A DNA stretch of 64,000 nucleotides from Bathynomus jamesi (taxonomy: Eukaryota; Arthropoda; Malacostraca; Isopoda; Cirolanidae): the NCBI GenBank assembly GCA_023014485.1, contig JAJOZX010005785.1, positions 1 to 64,000 of the forward strand, read 5' to 3'. This document shows, piece by piece, positions 32,728 through 44,638 of the stretch; position 1 is the stretch's first letter; each line of letters opens with the position of its first letter. Under the pieces are notes generated by a model. That model saw only the letters and a list, made by a program, of their open reading frames with translations. It was not told where the DNA came from and did no database searches. Both the position numbers and the translations under genes were made by a program.

Positions 32728-33337
32728 ATATATATATGTATATATATATATATATATATAATCCCTTAAGGGTCACATCTATATTTTATTCGCTATGGGA
32801 TCACAAAAATTTCATCCGCAAATTGAATAACCTTTATTTAATTTGGGCCTTTAGGCGGGCTCTTATGCATAATCAGAAGAACTGTATTACTCCCTCCGTG
32901 TATTCTCACCTCGTCAGGGAAATGAAGGCGAGGTTAATTTATACATTCCCGCATGAAAGAATAAATGCACGATTACTCCTCCCAATTATATCTGTTTTAA
33001 ACGTCGGCTTTAGAAATAGCCACATGACCCTAATATATATATAGTTCTCCCCAATTAATGACATGGAAATTAACTTTGTTTGTTTGGACTTATAGCGAAC
33101 CGCGCCTAATCCTCAAATTATTTATCGATTTGAGATGGGTGGGGAAAACCAGCATGATCTTTATGAGCGAATAAGTTACGTGCCTCGTCTCTTGCTCTCT
33201 CTCTCTTTCTCGTTCTATACCGTCATGGAAATGACGACGAGGTTAATTTATACATTCCCACATTAAAGGATAAATGCACAATTATTCCTTCCAAACATAT
33301 CTGTTTTAAACGTCCACTTGAGAAATAGCCACATGAC

Positions 33338-33390
<53 letters not shown>
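32728..33390. repeat. Duplicated anonymous repeats separated by (TA)n
   Basis: A block with gcgaggttaatttatacatt to atagccacatgaccc occurs at about 32920-33035 and again at 33235-33340. Another block (33043-33200, with attaatgacatggaaatt and gcgaaccgc) recurs at 35460-35600. Long (TA)n tracts bound them (32728-32760, 33340-33390). No coding evidence. Confidence 0.7.
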
Positions 33391-33393
<3 letters not shown>

Positions 33394-33607
33394 TTCAACT
33401 GCAAAGAACACGCAGTATAATTAACGTAAAGAACGACGCTTTTATAGGAGAACATTCCGCGCAAGATGAGGAGAGAGAACGAACAAATGAAAAAATGAGG
33501 TAACCACCCGGGAATCGAACCCGGGATCTTCCGATTGCCGGTCAAATATTGCCGGTCTCTCCTCATCTTGCGCGGCATGTTCTCCTATACAAGCGTCGTT
33601 CTTTACG

Positions 33608-33608
<1 letters not shown>
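33391..33608. mobile_element. tRNA-derived SINE, inverted pair, flanked by (TA)n
   Basis: The minus-strand tRNA-like head (33507-33545, B-box gggttcgattcccggg on the minus strand) is flanked on the left by its long tail (33391-33500) and on the right by an inverted tail fragment (33555-33608). (TA)n follows on both sides. It belongs to the same family as 17447-17742. Confidence 0.75.
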
Positions 33609-33653
<45 letters not shown>

Positions 33654-33656
33654 ATG

Positions 33657-34760
33657 AAAATGAAAAGGTTTATTGGCAGACTGTAGTCCATATGACAAAT
33701 ATTATTAATACAATGACAGTTCATATACTAAGGATAGAAATATATACAATTGATTAGAAATAATACTTTAATGTCGAAGTTAAGTGGAGCTACAGACAGA
33801 CGTTTTCGTACCAAGAGGTCCATAGCTTAGAGGATAAATGGCAGGACTCATGGATAGCTTGGATGATCGGGTTGGTTCATTTTTTAATTCTTTGCATGAG
33901 ACTGTGTTGAGCACGTCTTGTTACCTCCGGGAAGCTCTGGACATTACGGGTAGCAAACATTTGCGAAGCTGAGCATCTCAGGGGTAATTTATGTAAGAGT
34001 CTAAAAGACCTGTTGTACAGCAAATTTAGAGTTCTGCCAGAACCTTTTTTATAATTCACTCAGTTGCTGTCCGTATATATTACTGCAGAAAGTACGAAAG
34101 AGAGTCTTTAGCTTCACTTGTACAGAATCGAAAGTTCCTTATAGTCATATTCGCTTTAGCACACAGGCTTCGAGATTGTTTTCTTATATCCGAGTTATCA
34201 TTCAAGGAGCTGGTAATAGTTTGACCCAAATACTTAAAATCTTGTACTTCCTCAATTACTTCACCATTCATTTTAAACCTTATATCAGCTGGCTGATTAC
34301 AGCTTTTAGGATGAAATTGCATAACAGTTTTTGTAACATTAAAAAGAATATCATGTTTCTGCGAATACACTTCGCAGACTTTTAGTAGCCGATCCATACC
34401 TTTAACAGAGGGACCTATTAACACCATATCATCGGCATAAACTAAGTTATTTATCCTTGTGTTATCTATACAACATCCCACTGTTGCCTCATTAAGTGAA
34501 GCAATTAATCCGTCGATATACACATTAAACAGCATAGGGGAGAGCAAGGAGCATTGTGTCACCTCGCAAGAGGAGCCGAAACACTCGGATAGTACATTGC
34601 CCCACCTAACAGTGAAAGATTGGTGGGAATACCAAAATTTCAATAAATTTAATATGTACAGTACATGGGAACCTTCCTGTCTTCTAGTTTTGCAAATGAA
34701 ATATTGTGGTTCACCCTATCATATGCCTTACTTATATCTAGGAAACAGCTATAAATAGTT
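33657..34760 (-). pseudogene. LINE reverse transcriptase fragment, third type
   Basis: The minus-strand reading from about 34756 has the reverse transcriptase core: VTQCSLLSPMLFNVYIDGLI (motif B region), then NNLVYADDMVLIGPS (motif C, YADD intact, 34450), FNVTKTVMQF and FKYLGQTITSS. After 34080 the frame shifts and ends with RRAQHSLMQRIKK near 33880. The 3' flank to 33657 includes aaaatgaaaatg repeats and then (TA)n. It is 5'-truncated and different from the 17.8-kb family. Confidence 0.75.
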
Positions 34761-34761
34761 G

Positions 34762-34790
<29 letters not shown>

Positions 34791-34792
<2 letters not shown>

Positions 34793-35372
34793 CCGTGTGT
34801 CCGAGAATTATCTGTACAATTTTTGGCTGTTATTAAAAGTCAACCATGAAGTGTAGAAATTCCAGTGCTGTCCCATTTTACAGAGAATCTCATTAAGTTT
34901 TTTCTGATACCACGTTTTGACAAGTTTTTTAGAAATGTACGCGGGTGACAGACATTGATGATTTAAAAGCAAGAATCACAGCTGCTATTGTATTGAGCGA
35001 ATTGATGTGGATATGCTGCAGCGTACATGGCAACATTTGGAGTATCGATTGGATGTTTTGCGAATCACTAATGGTGCACATATCGAATGTTTGTGACAAC
35101 GTTACTTTAATAAAAGAAACTTTTGAAAATACAGATTCTAAATAATCTTGTTTAAGAATTTTACGTGTGTTTTCAAGAATTTTATTAAAAGATGAAATTG
35201 TACAGATAATGTTCGGACACACTGGAATTTCTAAAAAACTTGTCACCACTTGGTATCAGAAAAAACTTAATGAGATTCTCTATAAAATGGGACAACACTG
35301 GAATTTCTACACTTCATGGTTGACTTTTAATAACAGCCAAAAATTGTACAGATAATTCTCGGACACCCTGTA
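34791..35372. mobile_element. Mini-mariner fold-back derivative
   Basis: The ends (34791-34930 and 35215-35372) are inverted repeats with tgtccgagaattatctgtac and its complement, flanked by TA-rich DNA. Just inside the left end is the C-terminus of a mariner transposase (DIDDLKARITAAI, then after a shift TWQHLEYRLDV and TNGAHIE, 34945-35095). The catalytic domain is absent, so the element is non-autonomous. Confidence 0.75.
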
Positions 35373-35373
35373 T

Positions 35374-35440
<67 letters not shown>

Positions 35441-35629
35441 GGTGTGTGTATATATAGTTCTTCCTCAATTAATGACATGGAAATTCACTTTGTTTGTTTG
35501 GGACTAATAGCGAACCGCACCTCATCCTCAAATATTTTATTGATTTGAAACAGGTGCGGGAAACCTGCATGACTTTTATGAACGCCTCGTCTCAATCACT
35601 CTTTCTCTCTCTATCTATTTATCTATCTT

Positions 35630-35674
<45 letters not shown>

Positions 35675-35996
35675 GTAGATCGACGGCAATGCATCTACAA
35701 AATATTACGGGAGTCGAACCCTGACCACAAAGTCTTCATAGGAAAACAGTGTTACCAGATATCATTATTGAAAGTATGATACCACCTAGAATATTATTTT
35801 TCAGAAACAGCGGTAGTCGAACCCCAACCACAAACCTTTTCATTCAATATAATTAAGATTTATTACTAACAATAGAATAATGAAACAAATATATCATTCT
35901 GCTTATTTAGTCGAATTATTGGAAATAAATTCATTTATTCGAAAGTGTATAGGAATTAAATCATGATTGCCTGAATTAAAACCACACACAAATTGG

Positions 35997-36060
<64 letters not shown>
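35373..36060. repeat. (TA)n tracts and tRNA-like T-arm remnants
   Basis: (TA)n at 35373-35438, 35635-35670 and 36004-36060. Between them the anonymous repeat of 33043 recurs (35460-35600). Two B-box-like sequences appear on the minus strand, gggttcgactcccg (35705-35718) and ggggttcgactaccg (35813-35827), possibly SINE remnants without a recognisable A box. Confidence 0.5.
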
Positions 36061-36061
<1 letters not shown>

Positions 36062-36531
36062 CACACAATATAGCCAATTTGCTACATTCTCTAATATAAC
36101 TATAATTATTTACAATTAGGACGGTTTATTAATCTCATTATTATATTATTCACCACTACGACGGAAACCAGTCTTAGAGTGTAATACGGTTTTGAGCTTT
36201 CTGTAAATTTTTTAATTACACATCTACACATTATATATATATTACTCGATGAAGTAATTCGAGGTTAAAATTAAAATATTTCCATCCGTTATCAAGACAC
36301 TCTCGGCCAGAGACGGATAAAGGTTGAAATTAGACGCGAAGAAGAAAAGAAAGGACTACTTTGAGAATTTCATCCTTGGTAATTAGAAGGAGTGTGTATA
36401 TACATTAATGGAATAGATGTTAGCCCTAACAAAGGAAAATAATTTTTTCCGTCCTTGGGATCCTGTATATATAGTTTTTTTCCATTTAAAGCCATATAAA
36501 TTCAAATATTCGCTTGTAACCCACTCAACGA

Positions 36532-36577
<46 letters not shown>

Positions 36578-37600
36578 TGTACATGTAACTCGGTGATTAA
36601 TACCGTCCTACATTATATTAATCAAGAATCCTTTGCAAGTGTTAATTATATTTATAAAAATCCATAATTTATCCATATTTTGAGTCTTACCAAGAAATAA
36701 TTACTGCAAACTTTAAAGGGAGGGACTTCCAGCGATCCCGGGTTCGAGACCCGGTGGTGTCAGGCGATGCATAGTATGTCCAGCTTGGATAAAAGTACTT
36801 CTGACTCTGTAAGTTAAAGTAATTGTCAACTCTATTTAAAATAACTGCTCCGCAATGTCTCATTTTAAAGTTATTCGGCATTTCTCTTAAAGTGAATTAA
36901 AATTTATAATTTTACATATTAATTATATCATAATCCATAGGCCTGCAGACTTTCTTCAAAAAAATGTATGAACAGGTCAAAAATAATTTTAAAATTTATG
37001 TTTACAACAGTAGCCGTTTTTCCTTAAAGAACAGACGCGGAACTCGATTGTGTTATAGAAACTTTTCGTGATAGTTTTGAAGAAACTCAAATCGTGGACG
37101 AGAATTTGGGGACGGATACACAAGTTTTAGTGCACACTCAGCTCACCGATTGTCTTATCATCGACGAAGTTATGGGAGTGTTTTCTTTTGTGTGTGTGTG
37201 TGTGTGTGTCGGGGTAGAACAAGCCATGTATCTTCGACAATTTATTAAATAATAGAGCCAAGAGGAATGTTTTATAAAATAGTACATAATAGCGCTTACT
37301 GTATACAACACAATTTTACGTCCTTCAATTTTACGTCCTTACTGTATACAACACAATTTTACGTACTTCAATATTTCTCATACATGTAGGAGTGACATTG
37401 GCATCAATTTTTTATACATTGTATATTTATATCTAACTTAAAAAAGTTACAGAAATAGCATCCATTACATTTAAAATAAGCTAGAGAGCATAACACTTGT
37501 CTTTAAACGCTACACAAACTAAAATTATTGGAGACATTTTATACTTTACACAATATTGTTGCAATTACTTAAGTTACATTACATGTATATATATACACGC
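36061..37600. other. AT-rich spacer, isolated T-arm-like sequence
   Basis: No gene is seen. At 36735-36755 ccgggttcgagacccgg forms a perfect 5-bp stem with a 7-nt loop, like a tRNA T arm, but I find no matching acceptor or D arm. (TA)n lies at 36537-36575 and (GT)n at 37192-37208. A short duplication of acaattttacgtccttc phrases lies at 37310-37370. Confidence 0.5.
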
Positions 37601-37608
37601 GTAAAACT

Positions 37609-38097
37609 TCACACAATACACCGAGTGTGTACAAACGGGAACCGATTCTTTATCTGGCTGCATACCAGAACGTCAGTTTGTGCAGTATCACACACATCAA
37701 ATAATTTTAAAAAATTTGTAAATTCGTTCCTACGCGCCATATGCAAGAGAAATGAAAGGCAGAATATCCCGCAAGTATTGCGATAGTACCCCTGTAATTG
37801 GTAAGGACTCCAGACAATTTGAGGAATGTGCAATTGCTCGAGAACTTTTACAATAATAGCGTCGTTCCAATGATGAACCCCCAGTGAGTTAAAATAGTAC
37901 ATTCGGTCCATTTTCTTAAAATAGAAAGCGATCCAATGAAGCCCTTCAACTCCGCTAACACCCGTATTTAGAATAAGTGCGCTGTAATGTCTCGTAGCTG
38001 GAAGCTTCAACGATTCGTTTTTCGCAAACACACCGATAAATTTGGAGCGTAGGATTCGATCACTATTCATTACTCTCTAAAGTGTATTCGCATCCAT
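37609..38097 (-). pseudogene. Polinton adenain-like protease, copy D
   Basis: Minus strand. The reading from the ATG complement near 38097 is frameshifted once near 38070 and then open for about 150 codons: SKFIGVFAKNESL, the catalytic His in GLHWIAFYF, YFNSLGVHHW (the usual Asp of FDSLG is Asn here), QLQGYYRNTCGIF with the oxyanion Gln and nucleophile Cys, and LLHMARR. The catalytic acid position appears substituted, so activity is doubtful. It follows the capsid fragment of the same copy on the minus strand. Confidence 0.8.
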
Positions 38098-38098
38098 T

Positions 38099-38420
38099 TT
38101 AAAAGTCTGTGACTATACCTCTAAACCTATCGATCTCTATTAGGGCTTGTGATTCGAGGTATACTAGGACACTAATAGGCGCGTCTAGAGGCTTGGCGAA
38201 TTCCAATCTGACTGAGATGTTTCCCATCTGCTGTGGACTTAAGTGCGTGTTCATACTAGCAGATAAGTCCGAGCTGATGTAAAACGGGTAAACGTTAACT
38301 TGCTCGATGAATTCCTTCTGTGTTACGCCAACTCCTAACTCATTGCAAGTACCAGCAATATGTGCAAGATTACTATAAGCTCTCGAGCAAGAGGTAACAC
38401 CAAAGGGGAATCAACCAAAC
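38099..38420 (-). pseudogene. Polinton major capsid protein C-terminus, copy D
   Basis: The minus-strand reading has SCSRAYSNLAHIAGTCNEL, TQKEFIEQVNVYPFYI, HLSPQQMGNISVRLEFAKP, then LVYLESQALIEIDRF and VTDF with its stop one base before the protease ATG, as in copies A and C. The N-terminal two thirds are missing. At 38404 the capsid sequence meets the ~185-bp segment also found at 43350-43535. Confidence 0.75.
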
Positions 38421-38595
38421 CATTGTGAAAAGCGTGAAACCATTTATTTAAAACTTTTAGCTTCATGTAACCTTTATGAATATCTATTTTCAGTTGTTAG
38501 AGGAATATATAAATCAAATTCGCGACCGCAGTATATTAGGCTTGCTGCGGGGCTGTATATAAAATTTAAAAAACCTGAGGGAATCGTTAACCAAT
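38404..38595 (-). repeat. 185-bp segment shared with 43350-43535
   Basis: On the minus strand it begins gattccctcag and ends ggtttggttgattccc; inside are cagccccgcagc and gcgaatttgatttatatatt. The plus-strand copy at 43350-43535 interrupts the major capsid gene of copy B at the point where copy D starts. It is followed by (CT)n and (TA)n at 38608-38692. Confidence 0.8.
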
Positions 38596-38604
38596 TTTGG
38601 TGAC

Positions 38605-38607
<3 letters not shown>

Positions 38608-38692
<85 letters not shown>
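38608..38692. repeat. (CT)n(TA)n microsatellite
   Basis: About 53 bp of (CT)n is followed by about 30 bp of (TA)n. Confidence 0.95.
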
Positions 38693-38695
<3 letters not shown>

Positions 38696-38699
38696 ATAA

Positions 38700-39077
38700 T
38701 TAATAAACCTACGAAAAAGCACCAATAAAGCACATTATTTTGCGTTTTATTATTTTGCATTATTTTGAGGCCATTGGACATATACAGACTCAAGCCACAC
38801 CCACAGTCGCAGTACATCCATTGAGAACACACGCGCGTTGCTGGTTGGTCTCTTCTTACTCATCAGTCGTTTGAAAGGGGGCGCTTTTCCCAACATATAA
38901 AAGAAGGATCTTCATCCGTGGGCACATTCAACAGTCATTTTTCGCAGTGGACATTCTCGCTTGGTTACCCATAATGAGTTCTAGCATTTCCAACGGTGGG
39001 GCGTTGTAAGTGGCAGTTTCTCCCATGTTCCACATTGCTGTATTTCGTGACATAATTTTGCATTCGCAGTTTTATAT
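38700..39077. other. Spacer, no gene recognised
   Basis: This is mixed sequence without an open frame of note or repeat ends. Confidence 0.4.
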
Positions 39078-39079
39078 AG

Positions 39080-39768
39080 AGGGTGTTTATAAAGTCCCTA
39101 TCTATTTCAGTGAAAACGTAGCAAAAAGGGTAAAATTCAATAACAATATAATAGAAGGCATACATTTAATGAATGAATACTTAAGCATATGATTCTACAT
39201 GAGCACCATCAGTATCTCTACAGTCCGAATCTGTCAGCAGCATTGCGGAACACATTTTGGAGCATGACAGCGGTTATTTTTGTAACTGTTGTTACGATAC
39301 GAGCACGTAAATCTTGCAGATCTGTAACCCTCGTTTCGTAGACGTTTGATTTGATAAAGCCCCATGCAAAGAAATCCAAGGGCGTTAGGTCAGGAGATCG
39401 AGCCAACCAGGCCCTGTTGCCTTCACGTACGATCTACCGATTTGGAAATCGTTCATTTAGGCACTCCAGAACAATATTTGCGTAATGACAAAGTTGAAAG
39501 ATGACAGTGTTTAAAATGCCATCTGAATGAACATGGGACATTTCGTGCTTGTATGGTAACAGCAGTTAAAAAAATAACCGCTGTCATGCTCCAAAATGTG
39601 TTCCGCAATGCTGCTGACAGATTCGAACTCTGTAGAGATACTGATGATGCTCATGTAGAATCATATGCTTAAGTATTCATTAAATGTATGCCTTCTATTA
39701 TATTGTTATTGAATTTTACCCTTTTTGCTACGTTTTCACTGAAATAGGGACTTTATAAACACCCTGTA
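39080..39768. mobile_element. Mini-mariner fold-back element (~690 bp)
   Basis: The ends (39080-39290 and 39565-39768) are inverted repeats of about 205 bp, beginning agggtgtttataaagtccct, with TA at each boundary. Both arms contain the last codons of a mariner transposase (minus strand ITAVMLQNVFRNAADRF). The centre (39406-39300, minus) reads LARSPDLTPLDFFAWGFIKS, the third-Asp region of a DD41D-like transposase. No other catalytic motif survives. Confidence 0.8.
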
Positions 39769-39949
39769 TAACGTTAATTTTTTGTTTCGCAAGTGACTTT
39801 TTTGTATATTGAAATGTGCTTTTATTTCGGCAGGGGGGAAGTTTCTTCAACAATGAATTGGATCGTTATATTACACCAGCCGTTTTTGAAGACGGGGACA
39901 TGCTGCAAGTAATAATTCGTACAGTGGTTTAAACACATATATACAGGGT

Positions 39950-41549
39950 GTCCCAATAAAAACTATATATTCTTTATAGCATCATATATTTTATAATTTA
40001 AAAAACCAAACAATATATTGTTATAGCAATTGCCAATGAAAGGTAAATTAGTAATCTAAGTGATCAAAATGTTATAGCGAGTTGTTTGCATATAAAATTT
40101 AATTAACTACGCCAAGTGCTCAAAATGTTCTCCGGCGGCATGAATGCACTTTTGAATGCGTCGACTAAGCCTGGCCTTGTTTTATCAAAGGCCTTGTAAT
40201 GGCGAAGCCTATGGACCGAACGTAGTCTAGTCACTCACTAGCTTGCTTCGGACTTAGCTTACGCACTCATTCCACGATACAAACTCTACGGCATTCAACT
40301 TTATTCAGTTCAGCAAAAGAACCCATGTTGTGTAAACGTATGACACTGGAGCAACGAAAAAGTGTTCTGAAATGGTATTGGAAATTTGAGAATGTGTCCG
40401 AAGTCCAGCGGCAATGGATCCGGGAATTTGGTACAAAGCCACCGACACGTCTCGCCATTACAAGCATCCGTGACAAGTTTGAGGCAGAGGGATCTGCTCA
40501 AGATATGCACAAGCGAAGATCTGGACGACTCAAATCAAGTGCGAGTGATGAAAACTCCGTTTTAGTGTTGCAAAAATTTAATTGATCACCACAGAAATCA
40601 GTTAGGCAATGCGCCCGTGAGACCGGAATCAGCAAATCAGGTGTTCACCGGATTTTAAAGTCGGCAAAATGGAAAAGCTATATTCCAAGTCTGTTACACA
40701 CCATGACTCAAGATGACCCTGATCGCAGACTCGAATTTTGTGAATGGTTTCAGTCAATGGAAGCCGAAGACGTACAGTTTGCCAACAAAATCGTGTGGTC
40801 TGATGAAGCTACCTTCAAGCTGAATGGCACAGTAAATCGACACAACTGCAGGTACTGGTCACTTGATAATCCACACGTTTATGTGGATAAATATGTTATT
40901 TTACCAGGATTAACAGCATGGTGTGGTTCATCATCCAGGGGTTTGGTTGGACCATTTTTCTTTAATGAGACAGTTACCGGTGCCGCATATCTCGACATGC
41001 TGCGGACAGAAATTATACCTGCAGTTCGGAAGTTGTTTGGAAACGACGACTTTTACTTTCAACAAGATGAAGCCCCCCCCTCATTATCATTGTGATGTCA
41101 GAAGGTACCTGATGAAACGTTGCCTAACCGTTGGATAGGACGAAGAGGAAGCGTTGAGTATCCTCCACGTTCACCGGACTTGACTCCACTTGATTTTTAC
41201 TTGTGGGGCTACCTGAAGGATGCAGTTTATGGTACAAGACCTGCAACACTCGAACACCTTAAGGATGCAATTAGGGAAAAGTGCAGGACCATCACAGTAT
41301 CCACATTAGTCCATGTCTGCGAATCAGTTAGTCGACGCATTCAAAAGTGCATTCATGCCGCCGGAGAACATTTTGAGCACTTGGCGTAGTTAATTAAATT
41401 TTATATGCAAACAACTCGCTATAACATTTTGATAACTTAAATTACTAATTTACCTTTCATTGGCAATTGTTATAACAATATATTGTTTGGTTTTTTAAAA
41501 TTATAAAATATATGATGCTATAAAGAGTATGTAGTTTTTTTGGGACACC

Positions 41550-41555
<6 letters not shown>
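39950..41555 (+). mobile_element. mariner element of the DD41D (rosa-like) branch
   Basis: Inverted ends of about 215 bp (39950-40165 and 41334-41555), starting gggtgtcccaataaaaacta, are flanked by TA-rich DNA. The right end overlaps the last ~20 codons of the transposase, so the left end carries a mirror copy of that coding sequence (gccggcggcatgaatgcac complement). Length is about 1.6 kb, and it is the best-preserved transposon in the window. Confidence 0.85.
40325..41389 (+). pseudogene. mariner transposase, DD41D type, two disabling changes
   Basis: ATG at 40325. The first helix-turn-helix region (LEQRKSVLKWYWKFENVSEV) is followed by a second ([18 protein letters not shown]). An in-frame TGA stop lies at 40583. 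The catalytic domain has [13 protein letters not shown] (first Asp), [10 protein letters not shown] (second Asp, 41066), a run of eight C residues at 41074-41081 causing a frameshift, then PPRSPDLTPLDFYLWGYLKD (third Asp). By my count 41 residues lie between the second and third Asp. It ends HAAGEHFEHLA at 41389. Apart from the stop and the C-run it is full length. Confidence 0.85.

Positions 41556-41612
<57 letters not shown>
41556..41612. repeat. (TA)n microsatellite
   Basis: About 55 bp of pure TA follows the mariner right end directly. Confidence 0.95.
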
Positions 41613-41864
41613 GGAAAAGTTATTTTCTTTACCGTTTTCCAGAGCAGAATCGGAGGTACTGCTATTTTAAACTGTAGATAACCAGCAGCTATTTACTTTC
41701 CAAGTTGATGACATTGTTTGCAGAATCACGCCAACGGATGCATCGGAGGCGATGATTACGTCACACTGATCTACACACGAGTAGTAAGTGCAAATTTATA
41801 TGTTCGTATTTCAACTGTTCGTTTACTTCCGCCATATATAGCCGATATGGAGCAGCCCTCCAGA

Positions 41865-42131
41865 CACGTGCTATATTTACAGTAATGTCGTGGAGCTTCA
41901 GTTTGTCGGAGATACCAAGGCGCGTCTTCTGCGCATCGCTCACATCCCCAATCATAGAGGAAGGAGCCTGAGCATTATATATGATAAGCCACATTATGTC
42001 AATGTCGCAACTAATCTATTAACCAATACCTCAATATACTGCATATATATGAATAATTCAGGGGAAAAGTTTTCCATTCGGTGACGGGAGCTTAACAGTG
42101 AAGCTGCACTTTCGTCGCACTGTGGTATCAT
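41865..42131 (+). pseudogene. Polinton penton-like protein C-terminus, copy B
   Basis: The plus-strand reading has ELQFVGDTKARLLRIAHIPN, HRGRSLSIIYDKPHYVNV, then a shifted KSFPFGDGSLTVKLHF with a degraded stop near 42130. The N-terminal half is absent; the preceding 41640-41860 has no clear homology. The core-protein ATG (42130) overlaps its end. Confidence 0.75.
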
Positions 42132-42531
42132 GACCCGAAGGCCTTTCACAGTCTATCGAGGGGTGAGATACCAGTGCGGGAGTGGGCTCGGATCCATTTT
42201 TTCAACCATACTGCGTACGGCTGTCCCCTTGCTGAAGAGGGGTGCCAGATAACTCGGAAGGAAAGCGTTACAGTCAGGTCTTAACACGATAGAAGACATA
42301 ATGGCGAAAACTAAGCTTGCAGAAACTCTAAAAAAACACTTAAAGCGCACATGGGACGAAATCATCAAAGTTGCAAAGAGAAAAATGCGTGGTGTTGAGA
42401 AGAAGACGAGTCCTGTTCGGAAGAAGAAGAAGAAGAAGGGGTTACCAGCACGTGGTGTTAGACGGAAACCGACATCAAAAACGAAGAAGTGTTCTAAGCG
42501 ACTGAAACCTATGGTTGATCATTTTAACTGA
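42130..42531 (+). pseudogene. Polinton basic core protein, copy B
   Basis: Start MTRRPFTVYRG, then SGLGSIFSTILRTAVPLLK, one stop near 42250, GRKALQSGLNT, and a basic tail (KRKMRG, KKKKKKGLPARGVRRK, CSKRLKPMVDHF) ending at 42531. With one internal stop it is the most complete example of this gene. It has an N-terminal glycine/hydrophobic segment and a Lys/Arg-rich DNA-binding-like C-terminus. The role as a core protein is by analogy. Confidence 0.7.
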
Positions 42532-42611
42532 CATAAGCTAAAGACATTGCTCTCATGAATCACAAGCTGTTTACTAGTTGCCGAGAGAGGTGCCACTATT
42601 TCTGACTCGTC

Positions 42612-43350
42612 ATGGCCCGTTTCATCCATCCATAGTTCACAATGTTGTAAATCAGAGATATCCCTCTTTGAAATGCCTTCAACTGAAATTTCTATTGAGC
42701 ACAGTGACTTTATTACAGTTAATCCGTTAAACACCATTAGCTCCCGAGTGCCCCTATAGAATTCGTGATCCCCAGCTCAGGCCCTTACTTTTTTATCCAA
42801 GCTGCGTGCACATGTAGCTAAACTACGTATAGCACATTCAGATGGAACGGATTGCGAAGACAAATACGTTGTATTTCCAGAAACAAACTTTCTGCACTGC
42901 ATATTCAGTCAGTGTGATGTGTATTTAAACCAGGTGAACATCTCGGTAGGAACGGGCTACTATCACCTACGAGCCTATCTGGAAAATGTCGTCAACTTTT
43001 CAAAAGAAGCGAAGGACACCTTTTTAATTGCCGAGGGCTATTATCAAGCTAAAGACGAAAGCAGTATAAAGGACAAGTCTAAAAATTCTAAAAAGATATA
43101 TGAATGCTTCGGACATCTGCATACAATCACATTCCAGGAGAAGCTGCTTTTGAATGGGGTCGATATGAAAATAAAGCTCACTCGTACGAATCCTGAGATC
43201 TGTTTAAATCTGTGGGTTGATCAACAAGAGAGCGCAAAGCCCGTGGTGATTTATGTTATGGAGATATATCTTCGCGTGCGCCGTGAAATTAAGCTCTGCT
43301 AAACACCCGAAGTTGAAAAAAATTTACTGCATGACACAGTAAAATACGAT
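42612..43350 (+). pseudogene. Polinton major capsid protein, N-terminal two thirds, copy B
   Basis: ATG at 42612 (MARFIHPS), then frame breaks, FLHCIFSQCDVYLN, SVGTGYYHLRAYLEN, LLLNGVDMKIKLTRTNPEICLNL, ending near 43350 with HDTVKY where the shared 185-bp segment begins. The C-terminal third and the protease are absent here but occur, inverted, as copy D at 37609-38420. Confidence 0.8.
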
Positions 43351-43535
43351 TCCCTCAGATTTTTAAAATTTGATATGCAGCCCCGCAGCGAGCCTTAAAT
43401 GCCGTCGTCGCGAATTTGATTTATATATTCCTATAACAACTGAAAACAGATATTCATAAAGGCTACATGAAGTTAAAGGTTTCAAATAAACGGTTCCCGC
43501 TTTTCACAATGGTTTAGTTAATTCCCAATAAAATC
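43350..43535 (+). repeat. 185-bp segment interrupting the capsid gene (second copy)
   Basis: It begins gattccctcag and ends ggtttagttaattccc, and is about 85-90 percent similar by eye to 38595-38404. It shows no recognisable coding or tRNA-like sequence. Confidence 0.8.
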
Positions 43536-43772
43536 AAAGTTAAATCACAATTATTTCACATCCATATAATGACATGGAAGACATGATATAATTGTGGTTC
43601 CCGGTTAATTGGTCGTGGATCGGATTTCGGGTTAAACTGTAGGTCTAAGATGGAGTGGCAAGCTTGTTAATACTTTTATGTTGTATGTTTCGGTTAAAGA
43701 AAATATTGGTATCTGAACGATTTTAAAAGAACTAGAAAGAATTACTTTGAACTACTGTGCTGGTGACAGTTC

Positions 43773-43846
<74 letters not shown>

Positions 43847-44369
43847 GGAGAGAGAGAGAGCATTTTTATGTTAATTGATTCTTAAAATGATGTAAGTTGG
43901 TATCACGGGTACCCAGAGATTTGTTTCCACCCGAATTTTTTATTCTGCATAATCTGAAATCGTGGTATTCAGGTATATCGGCGATGTGGGCCTGAGCTAG
44001 GTTGTTCCGTTTAACATAATTTATTTAAAGTAAATCGTAAGCATTCGTAATGTTTTAATGAGATTTTAATATTTTCGCTAAACCTACTGGTAAATCATTG
44101 AGTGTTGCATGTAATCAAATAGTTCTATTGTTCAATCGATAAAGGACACATTTTACTTCAAGAACTCTTATATATGTGAGATTATAAATTTTTATTAATA
44201 GCTAAATTTTACATGCTACTAAATGAATTAATTCCACACGCCCCGCTACCATTTTGTAGAATACTATGCTTAAACTTCCAATGTATCTTATATGATGCAC
44301 ATTATTTTCAGTAATGAATTTATTTATTATTAACATATATTTAATAATAATAATAATAATAATATCAGC

Positions 44370-44425
<56 letters not shown>

Positions 44426-44592
44426 TATATACATACATATATACACTGATATTAGGACCTGATGCATAAGAAGAAGAAGACTTAAAACCTATTATCAATT
44501 CATAAAAGATAGCTGAGAGACATATATCAAAAATGTATATATATCGTACAGGTTGTGGATATTTGCTTTTAGAGATTGTATTGCAAATATAT

Positions 44593-44638
<46 letters not shown>

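Noticed and set aside
36735..36755. tRNA T-arm-like hairpin
   Set aside because: No D arm, anticodon arm or acceptor stem could be found around it.
38474..38832. Open frames rich in Arg-Glu
   Set aside because: They translate a (CT)n/(GA)n microsatellite.
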